A DNA stretch of 64,000 bases, from the NCBI GenBank assembly GCA_003402735.1, contig QQNE01000007.1, forward strand, positions 1 to 64,000, read 5' to 3'. The position numbers and the translations under genes were made by a program. Source of the DNA: Verrucomicrobiota bacterium. Lineage in GTDB: Bacteria > Verrucomicrobiota > Verrucomicrobiia > Verrucomicrobiales > DEV007. This document shows, piece after piece, positions 27,583 through 38,446 of this stretch (the stretch's first letter is position 1; each line of letters opens with the position of its first letter). Below the pieces are notes generated by a model that did not search any database, was not told the DNA's origin, and worked only from the letters and a program-made list of their open reading frames with translations.

Positions 27583-29616
27583 ATGAACCAACCCTTCCTC
27601 ACGACCGCCTTTGAAATCCCCTGGTCCACCCTGACCCCGGAACACGTCGTCGCCGACGTCCGGACCGCCATCGCGGAAGCCAAGGCCAATCTCGAGGCGA
27701 TCGCCGCGGTTTCGCCCGCCGCGGTGACCATGGAGAATACCTTGCTCGCCTTCGAGTCCTCCACGGAAACCCTGAACTCCGCCTGGGGCCTGGTCTCCCA
27801 CCTGAAATCGGTCCGCGAGTCCGCTCCGCTCCGGGAAGCCTACAACGCCGTCCTGCCAGAGGTCACGGAATTCACCTCCGGCATTTACCTCAACGAACCG
27901 GTCTGGCAATCCATCAAGACCTTCTCGCAAACCCCGGAGGCTGCGGCCCTCACCGGCGTGCGGAAACGGTTGCTCGACGAAACCCTCGCCGACTTCCGCC
28001 AGAGCGGGATTGACCTTCCCGCCGAGCAAAAAGCCCAACTCATCCAGGTCAAGGCCCGCCTGGCCGAGGTCACCGAAAAATATGGCGAAAACGTGCTCGA
28101 TTCCACGAACGCCTGGGAATGGGTGATCACCGACCCCGCCCTCCTCGACGGCCTCCCACCCAGCAATCTCGAAACCGCTCGCGCCAGCGCCAAGTCCAAG
28201 GGTCATGAAAATGCCTGGCGCCTCACCTTGCACGCCCCCTCCCTCATCCCGGTTCTCGAACACGTCACCGTCGCACAGACACGCCGCACCGTCTGGGAAG
28301 CCAGCACCACCATCGGCTTCAAAGACGCCTGGGACAACACCGCCCTCATTTGGGAGATCCTCGCTTTCCGCCGCCAGATGGCGCAACTCCTCGGCAAAGC
28401 CGGGTTCGCCGATTACGTCCTCGAACGCCGCATGGCCCGCAACGAGACCACCGCGCTCCATTTCGTCGAGGATCTCCACCGGCGCATCCAAGACAAGTTC
28501 GACCGCGAATGTTCCGACCTCATGCACTACCGCGCCGCCAAGCTCGGCCTCGCCCCGGAACCGATGCAACCCTGGGACGCCGCGTTCTGGGCCGAACGGA
28601 TGCGCCAGGAACAATACGCCTTCGACGATGAACAACTCCGTCCCTATTTCCCGATCGATCGCGTCCTCGCCGGAATGTTCGAGATCGCGCAACGGATCTT
28701 CGCGGTCAAAATCACGGAACGCTCCGGAGAAGTCTGGCATCCGGACGTAAAATATTATGATTTGCATGACAGCTCCGGAGAGCACCTGGGGTCGTTCTAT
28801 GCAGATTGGCATCCGCGCGAGGACAAGCGCCAGGGCGCCTGGATGAATTATCTCAAGACTGGCTCTCCACCCTCCCCGGGCAAGTCGCGCACCCCGCACC
28901 TCGGCCTGATTTGCGGAAACCTCAGTCCCGCCGTGGAGGGCCGACCCGCCCTGCTCCGACACAGTGAGGTGGAGACGATCTTCCACGAGTTCGGCCACCT
29001 CATTCACCACCTCTTCGGGGAGGTGCCGGTGAAGTCACTCAACGGGATTCACGTCCCCTGGGACTTCGTGGAACTCCCCTCACAAATCATGGAAAACTTC
29101 TGTTGGGATCGGCAATGTCTCGATTTCTTCGCCCGTCATCACGAGTCCGGTGCCCCAATCCCCGAGGAATTGTTCCAGAAAATGATCGCGGCCCGCAATT
29201 TCCGGTCCGCCTCCTTCATGATGCGCCAACTCGCCTTCGGAAAACTCGACTTCGAACTGCACCGATACATGGGCGAGGACCGCAATTTGGACGCCGTGGC
29301 CGAAAAAATCCTGGACGGTTATCTCATGCCCCTGGCCACCAAGGCCCCCACCATGGCGCGCCGCTTCACCCATCTGTTCTCTGATTCGACCGGTTATGCG
29401 TGCGGCTATTACTCTTACAAGTGGGCCGAAGTCCTCGATGCCGACGCCTTCACCCGTTTCCAGAAGGAAGGTGTCCTCAACCCCAAAACGGGCCGTGAAT
29501 TCCGCGACAAGATTCTCAGCCAAGGCAATTCCCGCGAACCGGCGGAACTGTTCCGCGATTTCATGGGCCGCGACCCGGACCCAGAAGCCCTGCTGGTGCG
29601 CAGCGGATTGCAGTGA
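27583..29616 (+). CDS. M3 family metallopeptidase (oligopeptidase A-like)
   Basis: 677 aa; '[18 protein letters not shown]' (HEFGH zinc motif). Confidence 0.95.
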   Translation: MNQPFLTTAFEIPWSTLTPEHVVADVRTAIAEAKANLEAIAAVSPAAVTMENTLLAFESSTETLNSAWGLVSHLKSVRESAPLREAYNAVLPEVTEFTSGIYLNEPVWQSIKTFSQTPEAAALTGVRKRLLDETLADFRQSGIDLPAEQKAQLIQVKARLAEVTEKYGENVLDSTNAWEWVITDPALLDGLPPSNLETARASAKSKGHENAWRLTLHAPSLIPVLEHVTVAQTRRTVWEASTTIGFKDAWDNTALIWEILAFRRQMAQLLGKAGFADYVLERRMARNETTALHFVEDLHRRIQDKFDRECSDLMHYRAAKLGLAPEPMQPWDAAFWAERMRQEQYAFDDEQLRPYFPIDRVLAGMFEIAQRIFAVKITERSGEVWHPDVKYYDLHDSSGEHLGSFYADWHPREDKRQGAWMNYLKTGSPPSPGKSRTPHLGLICGNLSPAVEGRPALLRHSEVETIFHEFGHLIHHLFGEVPVKSLNGIHVPWDFVELPSQIMENFCWDRQCLDFFARHHESGAPIPEELFQKMIAARNFRSASFMMRQLAFGKLDFELHRYMGEDRNLDAVAEKILDGYLMPLATKAPTMARRFTHLFSDSTGYACGYYSYKWAEVLDADAFTRFQKEGVLNPKTGREFRDKILSQGNSREPAELFRDFMGRDPDPEALLVRSGLQ

Positions 29617-29709
29617 ACCCTCCCGGCCCCAAGGGACGCTGAAGTCGGGTGAGCCGATCTTCCTTCTGTTCTTCGATCTCGCCTGCTGATCTCCGTGTTT
29701 TGGCCACGC

Positions 29710-30438
29710 TCAAAGTTGGCTGATCGGCTGCACCATGGGCCAGAGCTTCACTTCCTCGGCGACGAGGTGAGCGGGGAGACGAGCCAACTGGACAACGAGG
29801 TCGCCGAGCTCCCCGGGAGAAATGCATTTGGCGAGCACTTGGGGATCACGCGGGGGAAGGTGCGCTCCTTCGGTGAAATCCGTCTGCCCCCAGGACGGAA
29901 GAATCGAGGTGACCCGGACACCGTGTGGACGCAGCTCCGCGAGAAGACAGCGTGAGAACATGAGGAGTCCTGCTTTCGCCGCAGAATAGACGCCCCAGCC
30001 GGCCCACGCATGAGTGGAACAGGCGCTGCCAATGTTCACGATCAACCCGGATCCTTGTCCGCTCATGATCCTCGCGGCGCGGGTGCAACCCAGAATCGCT
30101 CCGGTTAGATTGCTCGCCAGGGATCGCTCCACCGAAGCGTCGTCCTGCTCAGAAGCCTCCGCGATCTTGACCCCCTCCCCCGCGTTGTTCACCAGCACGT
30201 CGAGACGGCCGGTGGCCCCGAGCACCTCACCGAACAAGCGGTCCCAAGCCGCGCCGTCCGAGACGTCGGCGACGAACGGATGCACGCCGAGCCCGGCGGC
30301 GACTTCGCGGAGCTTGGCTTCGTTCCGCCCGGTGATCCAAACCTTGGCCCCGGCCCTGGCGAATGCGGAGGCGATGCCGGTTCCGTAACCGCGCGAGCCG
30401 CCGGTGACGACGACGGTGGAGGAAGAGAGATCAGTCAT
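29710..30438 (-). CDS. SDR family oxidoreductase
   Basis: 'VVVTGGSRGYGTGIASAFARAGAKVWITGR', 'VLVNNAG', 'YSAAKAG'. Confidence 0.92.
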   Translation of the reverse strand: MTDLSSSTVVVTGGSRGYGTGIASAFARAGAKVWITGRNEAKLREVAAGLGVHPFVADVSDGAAWDRLFGEVLGATGRLDVLVNNAGEGVKIAEASEQDDASVERSLASNLTGAILGCTRAARIMSGQGSGLIVNIGSACSTHAWAGWGVYSAAKAGLLMFSRCLLAELRPHGVRVTSILPSWGQTDFTEGAHLPPRDPQVLAKCISPGELGDLVVQLARLPAHLVAEEVKLWPMVQPISQL

Positions 30439-30595
30439 GGATGAGGAGAGGGTGCCTCCTCTGGTTTGCTGTTTCAAATCAAATTTGCGGATTGAAACAG
30501 GAAGAAACGGCCGCGGTGATGAAGATCCGGCGTCCAAAACAACTTGCGCAAATTCCGCAGCCGTTTACTCTGCCGTCCCGCTGGATTTCCAGTGC

Positions 30596-30676
30596 GCCGA
30601 TGTGGCGGAACGGTAGACGCGTGCGATTCAAAATCGTATTCCCTCGGGAGTGTGGGTTCGAGTCCCACCATCGGTA
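30596..30676 (+). tRNA. tRNA-Leu (anticodon CAA)
   Basis: GCCGATG acceptor / CATCGGT, D-arm GCGGAACGGTAGACGC, anticodon arm TGCGA-TTCAAAA-TCGTA, T-arm GTGGG-TTCGAGT-CCCAC, long variable arm TTCCCTCGGGAGT. Confidence 0.88.
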
Positions 30677-30752
30677 GAGCCTTTGCGAGCCAAAGTGGAG
30701 AGTTCCGACTGGCTCTAGGTATCGGGCGGCCCCGCCTCCCCGCGGGCCTTCC

Positions 30753-32291
30753 TCACTGGGGCTCGGCCCGGAGGCTCTGGCCGGTCATGGCCGATGGTTT
30801 CGGCAACCCGAGGATGTCGAGAATGGTCGGCGCGATGTCGCACAACATGCCATCCGCCAAGCGATACCGCGTCGGCTGATTGGAGACGTAGAACAGATCC
30901 ACGGGAAACGTGGTGTGGGCGGTGTGTGGGGAACCGTCGGCGTTGCGCATGAACTCACAATTTCCGTGATCCGCAGTGATGAGGAGTTGTCCGTCGAGTT
31001 CCAGAGTTTTCTCCACGACGCGCCGCACGCACTCGTCCACCGTTTCGACGGCGCGCACCGCGGCCTCGGGAACGCCGGTATGACCGACCATGTCTGGGTT
31101 GGCGTAGTTGACGATCACCATGTCGAATTCGGCGAGGCGGTCGAGGAGCAATTGGGTGACACCGGGAGCGCTCATTTCGGGTTGGAGGTCGTAGGTGGCC
31201 ACTTTGGGAGAAGGAATCATCTGCCGGACCTCGCCCGGGTAGGGTTCTTCGAGGCCGCCGTTGAAGAAGTAGGAGACGTGCGGGTATTTCTCGGTTTCCG
31301 CGAGCCGCAATTGGGTGAGCCCGGCGCGCGCCACGACCTCGCCCAGCACGTCATTGAGTTGTTGCGGGGGAAACGCGACGGGGCACCCGTAGGTTTCGTC
31401 GTATTCGGTGAGGGTGACGTAATGCACTCGGGGAACGGGGCCCCGGTCAAACCCGTCAAAGTCCTGACGCAAAAACGCCTGCGAGAGTTGCCGGGCGCGA
31501 TCGGCCCGAAAATTGAAAAAGACCACCACGTCGCCATCGCGGACCCGCTGCTCGTTGGCTCCGAGGAAGATGTGCGGTTGCACGAACTCATCGGTGACAT
31601 TCTCCGCGTAACTGCGCACCAAAACCTCGCTGGGCAGCCCGGTCTCGATCTGGCCGATCCCGTGAACGATGGCATCCCAACCGAGCTTGGTCCGTTCCCA
31701 ACGCTTGTCGCGGTCCATCGCATAATAACGGCCCACGAGCGTGGCGATCTTGGCGCCCGAGGCGGCGAGGTTCTCCTCACAGAAAGCGAGGTATCCCTTC
31801 CCGCCGGTCGGCGAGGTGTCGCGGCCATCCGTGATGGCATGCACCCAGATGTCCGACACTCCGGCAGCCTTGGCGGCGTCCGCAAGCGCCACGAGATGTT
31901 CCTGGTGACTGTGCACTCCGCCATCGGAAACCAGCCCGATGAAATGAAGACGTCGACCGCAGGCCTTGGCAAAGGCCTCCTGGAGCACCGGGTTGGTCCC
32001 GATCTCGCCGTCGCGAATCGCCTTGCCGATCCGGGTCAGGTCCTGGTAAACAATTCGTCCGGCGCCGAGATTGAGATGGCCGACCTCGGAGTTCCCCATC
32101 TGGCCGTTCGGCAAACCGACATCCTCCCCGCTCGTGCGCAGGTGGCAATGCGGATACGTCGCGAACAATTTCTCGTGGAACGGCGTGTTTGCCAACAGCG
32201 TGGCGTTGGCGTCGCTTTGCGCGGTGGCGGATCCCCCGGGGTTCCAGCCCCAGCCGTCGCGAATGATGAGCACTACCGGTTTTTTGGCCAT
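30753..32291 (-). CDS. gpmI: 2,3-bisphosphoglycerate-independent phosphoglycerate mutase
   Basis: 'KKPVVLIIRDGWGWNPGG', 'MGNSEVGHLNLGAGRIVYQDLTRI', 'ADHGNCE'. Confidence 0.96.
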   Translation of the reverse strand: MAKKPVVLIIRDGWGWNPGGSATAQSDANATLLANTPFHEKLFATYPHCHLRTSGEDVGLPNGQMGNSEVGHLNLGAGRIVYQDLTRIGKAIRDGEIGTNPVLQEAFAKACGRRLHFIGLVSDGGVHSHQEHLVALADAAKAAGVSDIWVHAITDGRDTSPTGGKGYLAFCEENLAASGAKIATLVGRYYAMDRDKRWERTKLGWDAIVHGIGQIETGLPSEVLVRSYAENVTDEFVQPHIFLGANEQRVRDGDVVVFFNFRADRARQLSQAFLRQDFDGFDRGPVPRVHYVTLTEYDETYGCPVAFPPQQLNDVLGEVVARAGLTQLRLAETEKYPHVSYFFNGGLEEPYPGEVRQMIPSPKVATYDLQPEMSAPGVTQLLLDRLAEFDMVIVNYANPDMVGHTGVPEAAVRAVETVDECVRRVVEKTLELDGQLLITADHGNCEFMRNADGSPHTAHTTFPVDLFYVSNQPTRYRLADGMLCDIAPTILDILGLPKPSAMTGQSLRAEPQ

Positions 32292-32416
32292 GATGAAAGG
32301 AGTCCATAGGCGCAAAACGCGATCCGCCAAACGGAAAGTCGGCTTGGTCGCCGCTTTTCGCGAACTCCCCGGAAATCACTGGTCTGCGCGATGAAATCGG
32401 ATAGGAAGGAATCTGC

Positions 32417-33844
32417 ATGCTGAACTTCATCTGGTTGGGACTGATTCTTCTGGGAGTCTTCGTGGCGGGTCTGCTGGGCCGGATCTCGGGGGACCAGAGC
32501 ATTGCCGAGAGCGCCTTCGCTTCGGCAAAAGCGGCGATCACCCTGGCGTTGGGGCTGGTGGGCGGCATGATGCTGTGGCTGGGAATGCTGCGGCTCGCGG
32601 ACAAGGCGGGCCTGGTGCGCGCCATCGCCTGGGCCCTCCGGCCGGTCATGCGGATCCTCTTTCCGGAGATTCCGGCGAACCATCCGGCGACAGGTGCCAT
32701 GATTCTCAACATGGCGGCGAACATGCTCGGCCTGGGGAATGCGGCGACGCCGCTCGGACTGAAAGCCATGCAGGAACTGGACAAGCTGAATCCGCGCCCC
32801 GGCACGGCGACGAATTCGATGGTCACTTTTCTCGCCCTCAACACCAGCGCGGTGACCTTGATCCCGGCCACCTCACTCATCTACATTTCCGCTGCCGGGA
32901 TTCCCAACCCTCACGGGATTCTCCTGCCGACCATCCTCGCTACGGTTTGTGCAGCGTCCGTGGCGGTCTTGCTGGCCAGGATCTTGCAGGGGTTGCCCGG
33001 ATTCGCCTTGGGCAACGGGGCGTCGCTCCCGGCAAGCGAACCTGCACCTGAACGTGGCCCTGACTCTGCAGCTGAATCTGAATCGGAAGAGCGCCGGCCG
33101 ATTGCCCTTTGGCGATGGGTTTTGGGAATCATCACCGTGCTGCTTCTGGCCACGGTGGTGACCTTCGAGCTTCACCCATCCTTGCGGCAGAACTTTCTCC
33201 AAACATCGGGACTCGGAGATTTGCTGAGAGAACAGGAAGCCTCCGCGGCCGTGGCCCAAAGCCTCAAGGAGAAAGCCCAGGCGGTCGATGCCTCGGCGAG
33301 ACCGGAGGGATGGCGCGGCGTGATGGTGTCCGCCTCCGCCCTGGTGATCCCTTGCCTCTTCGTGATCTTCACTGCGGTGGCCGCGATCCGGGGCGTGAAG
33401 ATTTACGAAGAATTTGTCCAGGGAGCCAAGGAGGGTTGGGACGTGGCCATCCGGATCATGCCCTTCCTCGTGGCCATCCTCGTCGCCATGGGAATTTTCC
33501 GGGACTCGGGAGCCTTGACCCTGCTGCAGTGGCTCGTTTCTCCTCTCCTCAATCTGATTGGGTTCCCCGCGGAACTCCTCCCCCTGGCCCTGATGCGCCC
33601 GTTGAGCGGCAGCGGTTCCGCGGGAATCATGGCGGAGATTCTCTCCCAACCCGAGATCCCCAACCTCATCAAATACACCGCCGCGACGATGTTCGGCTCC
33701 ACCGAGACGACGTTCTACGTGCTCTCCGTCTATTTTGGTTCCGTTTCGGTGCGTCGCAGCCGTCACGCCATCCTCGCGGGTTTGGGAGGCGATCTCTCCG
33801 GGATCGTCGCCTCCGTGATTCTTTGCCGGATGATGCTAGTGTAG
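32417..33844 (+). CDS. Nucleoside-recognition (SpmA/SpmB-like fused) membrane protein
   Basis: 'ANHPATGAMILNMAANMLGLGNAATPLGLKAMQELDKLNP', 'RPLSGSGSAGIMAEIL...FGSTETTFYVLSVYFGSVSVRRSRHAI'. Confidence 0.88.
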   Translation: MLNFIWLGLILLGVFVAGLLGRISGDQSIAESAFASAKAAITLALGLVGGMMLWLGMLRLADKAGLVRAIAWALRPVMRILFPEIPANHPATGAMILNMAANMLGLGNAATPLGLKAMQELDKLNPRPGTATNSMVTFLALNTSAVTLIPATSLIYISAAGIPNPHGILLPTILATVCAASVAVLLARILQGLPGFALGNGASLPASEPAPERGPDSAAESESEERRPIALWRWVLGIITVLLLATVVTFELHPSLRQNFLQTSGLGDLLREQEASAAVAQSLKEKAQAVDASARPEGWRGVMVSASALVIPCLFVIFTAVAAIRGVKIYEEFVQGAKEGWDVAIRIMPFLVAILVAMGIFRDSGALTLLQWLVSPLLNLIGFPAELLPLALMRPLSGSGSAGIMAEILSQPEIPNLIKYTAATMFGSTETTFYVLSVYFGSVSVRRSRHAILAGLGGDLSGIVASVILCRMMLV

Positions 33845-33943
33845 CCCGTCCAGCAGAATGCGTCTCCCGAAAAAGAACCGCGTAGCATCGATCAGATCGA
33901 TGTTGACGGACCACTAGCTTGAGATCCAGCACCGAACGAACCG

Positions 33944-35044
33944 ATGGCGAAGATACTCGTGGGATTATCCGGCGGCGTGGATAGCAGCGTCGCGGCGGCC
34001 TTGCTCCTGCAACAGGGGCACGAGGTCACCGCCGCTTACATGAAAAACTGGATCAACGAGGAAAACATCGCCGGCCATTGCCCTTGGGAAGAGGACATCC
34101 GGGATGCCCGCGCCGTGGCCGAAACGCTCGGGATCGAGTTCAAGGTCGTCAACCTGATGCGCGATTACCGTGAGCGGGTGGTCGATTCCCTGTTGCGAGG
34201 CTACACCGAGGGCGTCACGCCAAACCCGGATGTGCTCTGCAATCGGGAAATGAAGTTCGGCGTCTTTCTCGATCACGCCCTGGCCGAGGGTTATGAGTTT
34301 GTGGCGACCGGCCATTACGCCCGCATCCGGGAGAACTGGGATGGCACCCGGGACATCCTCCGCGGAGTCGATCCCAACAAGGATCAGACTTACTTCCTGG
34401 CCCTGCTCCGGCAACAGCAGTTGCGACACGCCCTTTTCCCGATCGGTCACCTGACCAAACCGGAAGTGCGTGAAGTGGCCGCCCGCTTCGGTCTGGCCAC
34501 CGCGGCCAAAAAGGATAGTCAGGGAATCTGCTTCATCGGCGAAGTGAAGATGTCCGACTTCCTCCGACACCACGTGCCGGACCAGCCGGGGGACATCGTC
34601 ACCACCGATGGCCGCAAGGTCGGCACTCACCGCGGGTTGCACCTCTACACCCTGGGCCAGCGCAAGGGGATCGGCGTCCCGTCCAACACCGAGAACAAGG
34701 CGTTCGTCGTTGTCGAAAAGCGCGGCTCCACACGGGAACTGGTGGTCGGCTTCGATCAACCGGATACGCCCGGTCTCTACTCCGACGCCTCCCTGATCAC
34801 CGGCCTCAGCTTTTGCAACCGTGCGGTCACGGAGAGCGCACGGATTGAGGCGGCGCCCCGCTACCGCTCCCGGGCGGTGCCGGTCGATTTCCAACCGCAA
34901 GAACCCGGACCGGGCCGGGCGCTGGTGACCTGGAGCGAGCCCCAACGGGCCCTGACGCCCGGACAGATCTGCGTGTTTTACGAGGGCGAAGTGCTGTTGG
35001 GCGGAGGCATCTTCGCGGAAATCCGAGGCCGCGAAACTTTTTAA
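33944..35044 (+). CDS. mnmA: tRNA 2-thiouridine(34) synthase MnmA
   Basis: '[33 protein letters not shown]', '[14 protein letters not shown]', '[11 protein letters not shown]'. Confidence 0.97.
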   Translation: MAKILVGLSGGVDSSVAAALLLQQGHEVTAAYMKNWINEENIAGHCPWEEDIRDARAVAETLGIEFKVVNLMRDYRERVVDSLLRGYTEGVTPNPDVLCNREMKFGVFLDHALAEGYEFVATGHYARIRENWDGTRDILRGVDPNKDQTYFLALLRQQQLRHALFPIGHLTKPEVREVAARFGLATAAKKDSQGICFIGEVKMSDFLRHHVPDQPGDIVTTDGRKVGTHRGLHLYTLGQRKGIGVPSNTENKAFVVVEKRGSTRELVVGFDQPDTPGLYSDASLITGLSFCNRAVTESARIEAAPRYRSRAVPVDFQPQEPGPGRALVTWSEPQRALTPGQICVFYEGEVLLGGGIFAEIRGRETF

Positions 35045-35251
35045 AATCCAGTCTTGCAATCGCTCAATTTTTGCGTATCTCCACGCAACGGTTGAGGCGA
35101 CTCAACACCAGAGGCAGTCCGGTTGTTTTTTGTTTCGTCAGTTTGGGGGTTTTTTTTCTGACGGAACCATCAACCGGGCTGCCTTGTTCTTTTTCGGGGT
35201 TCCGCGCGGATTGCCTTGCGTCGACCGCCCTTCCCGCCTGAAGTTCGGCGC

Positions 35252-37108
35252 ATGGCCGGTCCAGCCTATCTCACCACCCCATCCGATACCTCCTCCATGC
35301 CTCCCGGGATCCCGAATATCATCGGGAATGAGGTGGCGGAACGCTTCAGTTTTTACGGGATGAAAGCCATCCTGGCCGTGTTCATGGCGGATTACCTGCA
35401 TCTGCTGGGGGACACTCCGGAGCCGGCCATGAGCGAGGCGGCGGCCAATGAACGCTATCACTACTTCAACATGGCGGTCTATCTCACGCCCTTCCTGGGG
35501 GCCATCCTGGCGGATGCCTTTTTTGGAAAATACAAGATCATCATCTGGCTTTCCCTGGTCTATTGCCTGGGTCACTTCACCCTTGCGTTCATGGGAGTCG
35601 TCGGTTCGGCAGGCTGGTGGTTGTTTGGCGGGCTCGCCCTGATCTCTTTGGGCTCCGGTGGGATCAAGCCCTGCGTCTCCGCCCATGTTGGCGATCAATT
35701 CGGCCCCAACAACCATTCCCTGCTCCCCAAAATCTTCGCCGCCTTCTATTTCAGCATCAATCTCGGCGCGCTCGGCTCCCAAATGCTCATTCCATCCCTC
35801 TTGGAATGGCACGGACCACACCTTGCCTTCGGCATCCCCGGCGTCCTGATGGCCCTCGCCACCGTGGTCTTCTGGATGGGACGACATCGTTTCGTCCATA
35901 TTCCGCCCGGCGGAGCCTCCTTTGTCCGGCAAACCTTCAGCCGCGAAGGACTGGGAGCCCTCGGCCAACTCACCGTCCTCTTCCTGTTCGTTGCCGTCTT
36001 CTGGGCGCTGTTTGATCAGACCGGTTCCTCCTGGATTTTCCAGGCCCAGGACATGGATCGGCGCCTCTTCGGCGTGGAGTGGCTCCCTTCCCAGGTGCAA
36101 TCGATCAACTCCTTCTTCATCCTCCTCTTCATCCCGGCGTTCACCTACGGCGTTTATCCGGCCGCGGAACGGGTCTGGCGCTTCACCCCGTTGCGCAAGA
36201 TCGGCTCAGGTCTGGCGCTCATGGTGGTCGCCTTCGCCCTCTCCAGCCTCATCCAGGTCTGGATCGAAAACGGACAAAGACCAAGCATCGCCTGGCAAAT
36301 CCTCGCCTACGCCCTCCTCACCGCCAGCGAGGTCCTCGTCTCCATCACCGCGCTCGAGTTCGCCTACACCCAGGCACCCCGGAAAATGAAATCCCTGGTG
36401 ATGTCGCTCTATCTCTTTTCCGTGGCTGCCGGAAACTTCCTCACCGCCGGAGTGAACCACGCGATCCAGGTCCCGGCAGTTCCTCTTTCGGCCGACAACG
36501 TCCATCCCGGCTTCGATGGACAAGCCGGCACAAGCGACGACCTCCGGCTCGGCGCAGATGGACAGGTGATGTCCGGTGCCGCGGCGGTCCTCTTGGAAGC
36601 GGTGACACGCATCGAATCCGCCGCCGCCGCTTCTCCCACCCACCAAACGCTGCCAACGACGCCCCAAGGCACCGAGGCGCTGGCAAATTTGAAAGATCCC
36701 TGGAACCGGCCGCTGCGCTACGCGCTCCTGAACTCTGAAACCGCGCGCGTTTCCAGCGATGGCCCCGACGGCCAGCCGAACAGCCAATGGGACTTGGGAG
36801 TGATCCTCACCCGGCGGACCGAGAGCCGCGTCACGGCCACCAAACCGACGTGGCTGGACCGGCGCAAAACGGAACTCGGGCTCGGCCCGGCACCGCGCCA
36901 ACCCGGGGACAACGGCCTGTTCGACCGCGCCTGGTATGCGGGCGGGCAAACCAAGCTGGAAGGGTCGGCCTACTTCTGGTTCTTCACTTGGCTCATGGCG
37001 GCCACGGCGATTCTTTTCGTGATTGCCTCACGGTTTTATCGGGGTCGCGATACGGTGGCGGAACAAGTCGCCGAGCCGCCCGCTGGACTCCCGGAAGAGC
37101 CGTGTTAG
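35252..37108 (+). CDS. POT/PTR family (proton-dependent oligopeptide) MFS transporter
   Basis: 'NIIGNEVAERFSFYGMKAILAVFMADYL', 'LISLGSGGIKPCVSAHVGDQF'. Confidence 0.93.
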   Translation: MAGPAYLTTPSDTSSMPPGIPNIIGNEVAERFSFYGMKAILAVFMADYLHLLGDTPEPAMSEAAANERYHYFNMAVYLTPFLGAILADAFFGKYKIIIWLSLVYCLGHFTLAFMGVVGSAGWWLFGGLALISLGSGGIKPCVSAHVGDQFGPNNHSLLPKIFAAFYFSINLGALGSQMLIPSLLEWHGPHLAFGIPGVLMALATVVFWMGRHRFVHIPPGGASFVRQTFSREGLGALGQLTVLFLFVAVFWALFDQTGSSWIFQAQDMDRRLFGVEWLPSQVQSINSFFILLFIPAFTYGVYPAAERVWRFTPLRKIGSGLALMVVAFALSSLIQVWIENGQRPSIAWQILAYALLTASEVLVSITALEFAYTQAPRKMKSLVMSLYLFSVAAGNFLTAGVNHAIQVPAVPLSADNVHPGFDGQAGTSDDLRLGADGQVMSGAAAVLLEAVTRIESAAAASPTHQTLPTTPQGTEALANLKDPWNRPLRYALLNSETARVSSDGPDGQPNSQWDLGVILTRRTESRVTATKPTWLDRRKTELGLGPAPRQPGDNGLFDRAWYAGGQTKLEGSAYFWFFTWLMAATAILFVIASRFYRGRDTVAEQVAEPPAGLPEEPC

Positions 37109-37133
37109 TCTGCTCCGGAAGGCACCAATCAAA

Positions 37134-37406
37134 ATGAACATCACCAACAAGACCCCCAAACCCCTCAGTGTGCCCCTTCCAGGAGGCAAGAAGCTGTTCC
37201 TCGGACCCGGCAAGACCGGCCAAGTCACCGCCAAAGCCATGGAGCACCCGCCCCTGGTGAAGCTGCTTGAAGCGGGCGATATTGTGTCGTCCGAAGACAC
37301 CGCCCCACGCACCGCGACGGCCAACCGCAAGTTCAACCCACCTGCGGGTTCCTCCACCGGCGGCGGTGCCCCGGGCGGCGCGCCCCGGCAGTCGGGGGAC
37401 CGCTGA
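37134..37406 (+). CDS. Hypothetical small protein
   Basis: 90 aa MNITNKTPKPLSVPLPGGKKLFLGPGKTGQV...; no recognised family. Confidence 0.55.
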   Translation: MNITNKTPKPLSVPLPGGKKLFLGPGKTGQVTAKAMEHPPLVKLLEAGDIVSSEDTAPRTATANRKFNPPAGSSTGGGAPGGAPRQSGDR

Positions 37407-37427
37407 ACCGGCTCACCGTCTGGCTCC

Positions 37428-38300
37428 ATGAAGTTTGGCGCCCATATGTCGACGTCTGGCGGCATCTGGAAAGCCGTGGAGCGCGGGGCCGAGACCGGGT
37501 GCGAGATCATCCAGATCTTCGTGAAAAACAACATGCAGTGGTTCTCGAAACCCTGCTCTGAGGAGGAGCGCAGACTCTATCATGAGGAACTGGCCAGACA
37601 TCCCATGGCTTGTGTCTTTGGCCACACAGGATATCTGATCAACCTCGGTGCCGCGCCTTCACCGAATCGCCAAAAATCGATCCAGTCCCTGGTCCAGGAA
37701 ATCGGTCGAGCCGATGCCCTGGATCTACCCTTCCTGGTGATGCACCCGGGCGCACACCTCGGTCAGGGCGAGGAAGCGGCCCTGGCAAACATCGTCGCCG
37801 GCCTCGACGAAGTCTTTGCCGCCACGCCAGACTCCGGGGTTCGCATCGCCCTGGAAAACACCGCCGGTCAGGGGACCTGCCTCGGCTACCAAATCGCTCA
37901 CCTCGCCGCGATTTGTGAACGCGTGCAAAGGCCGGAGCGACTCGGAGTCTGCCTGGATACGGCCCACTTTTTCGCCGCCGGCTACGATCTGCGAAGCCAG
38001 CAAGGTTGGGAATCGGCGATCCAGGAGGTGGAATCAATGCTCGGGCTGGACCAGATCCTGGCGTTTCACCTCAACGATTCCAAGACCGACCTGGGCTCAA
38101 GGATCGATCGGCATGAACACATCGGTCAGGGCCGGATGGGCAAGGAAACTTTCCGACACATTGTCAATGATCCCAGGTTTGAAGCCACCCCGGGCTGCCT
38201 GGAAACACCCAAATCAAAAGACAGCCACGAAGACCGACAAAACCTTGCGCTATTGCGTTCGTTGGCTGACGAATGCTTTTCCGAACTCGGTAACAGCTAA
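37428..38300 (+). CDS. nfo: Deoxyribonuclease IV (endonuclease IV)
   Basis: 'KFGAHMSTSGGIWKAVERGAETGCEIIQIFVKNN', 'LGVCLDTAHFFAAGYD', 'DSKTDLGSRIDRHEHIGQG'. Confidence 0.96.
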   Translation: MKFGAHMSTSGGIWKAVERGAETGCEIIQIFVKNNMQWFSKPCSEEERRLYHEELARHPMACVFGHTGYLINLGAAPSPNRQKSIQSLVQEIGRADALDLPFLVMHPGAHLGQGEEAALANIVAGLDEVFAATPDSGVRIALENTAGQGTCLGYQIAHLAAICERVQRPERLGVCLDTAHFFAAGYDLRSQQGWESAIQEVESMLGLDQILAFHLNDSKTDLGSRIDRHEHIGQGRMGKETFRHIVNDPRFEATPGCLETPKSKDSHEDRQNLALLRSLADECFSELGNS

Positions 38301-38446
38301 CCAAAATAAAGCCATTCTAAGCATATAAAAATAGACAGGTTTCCGTGCTTTTTTATTTACTTTTCGCACAATTTTGCTATGTAAATCTTTGAAACAACGG
38401 GCTTGCCGAATCGTCTCATTGAACTTCAGAACTAAGAAAGAAAACC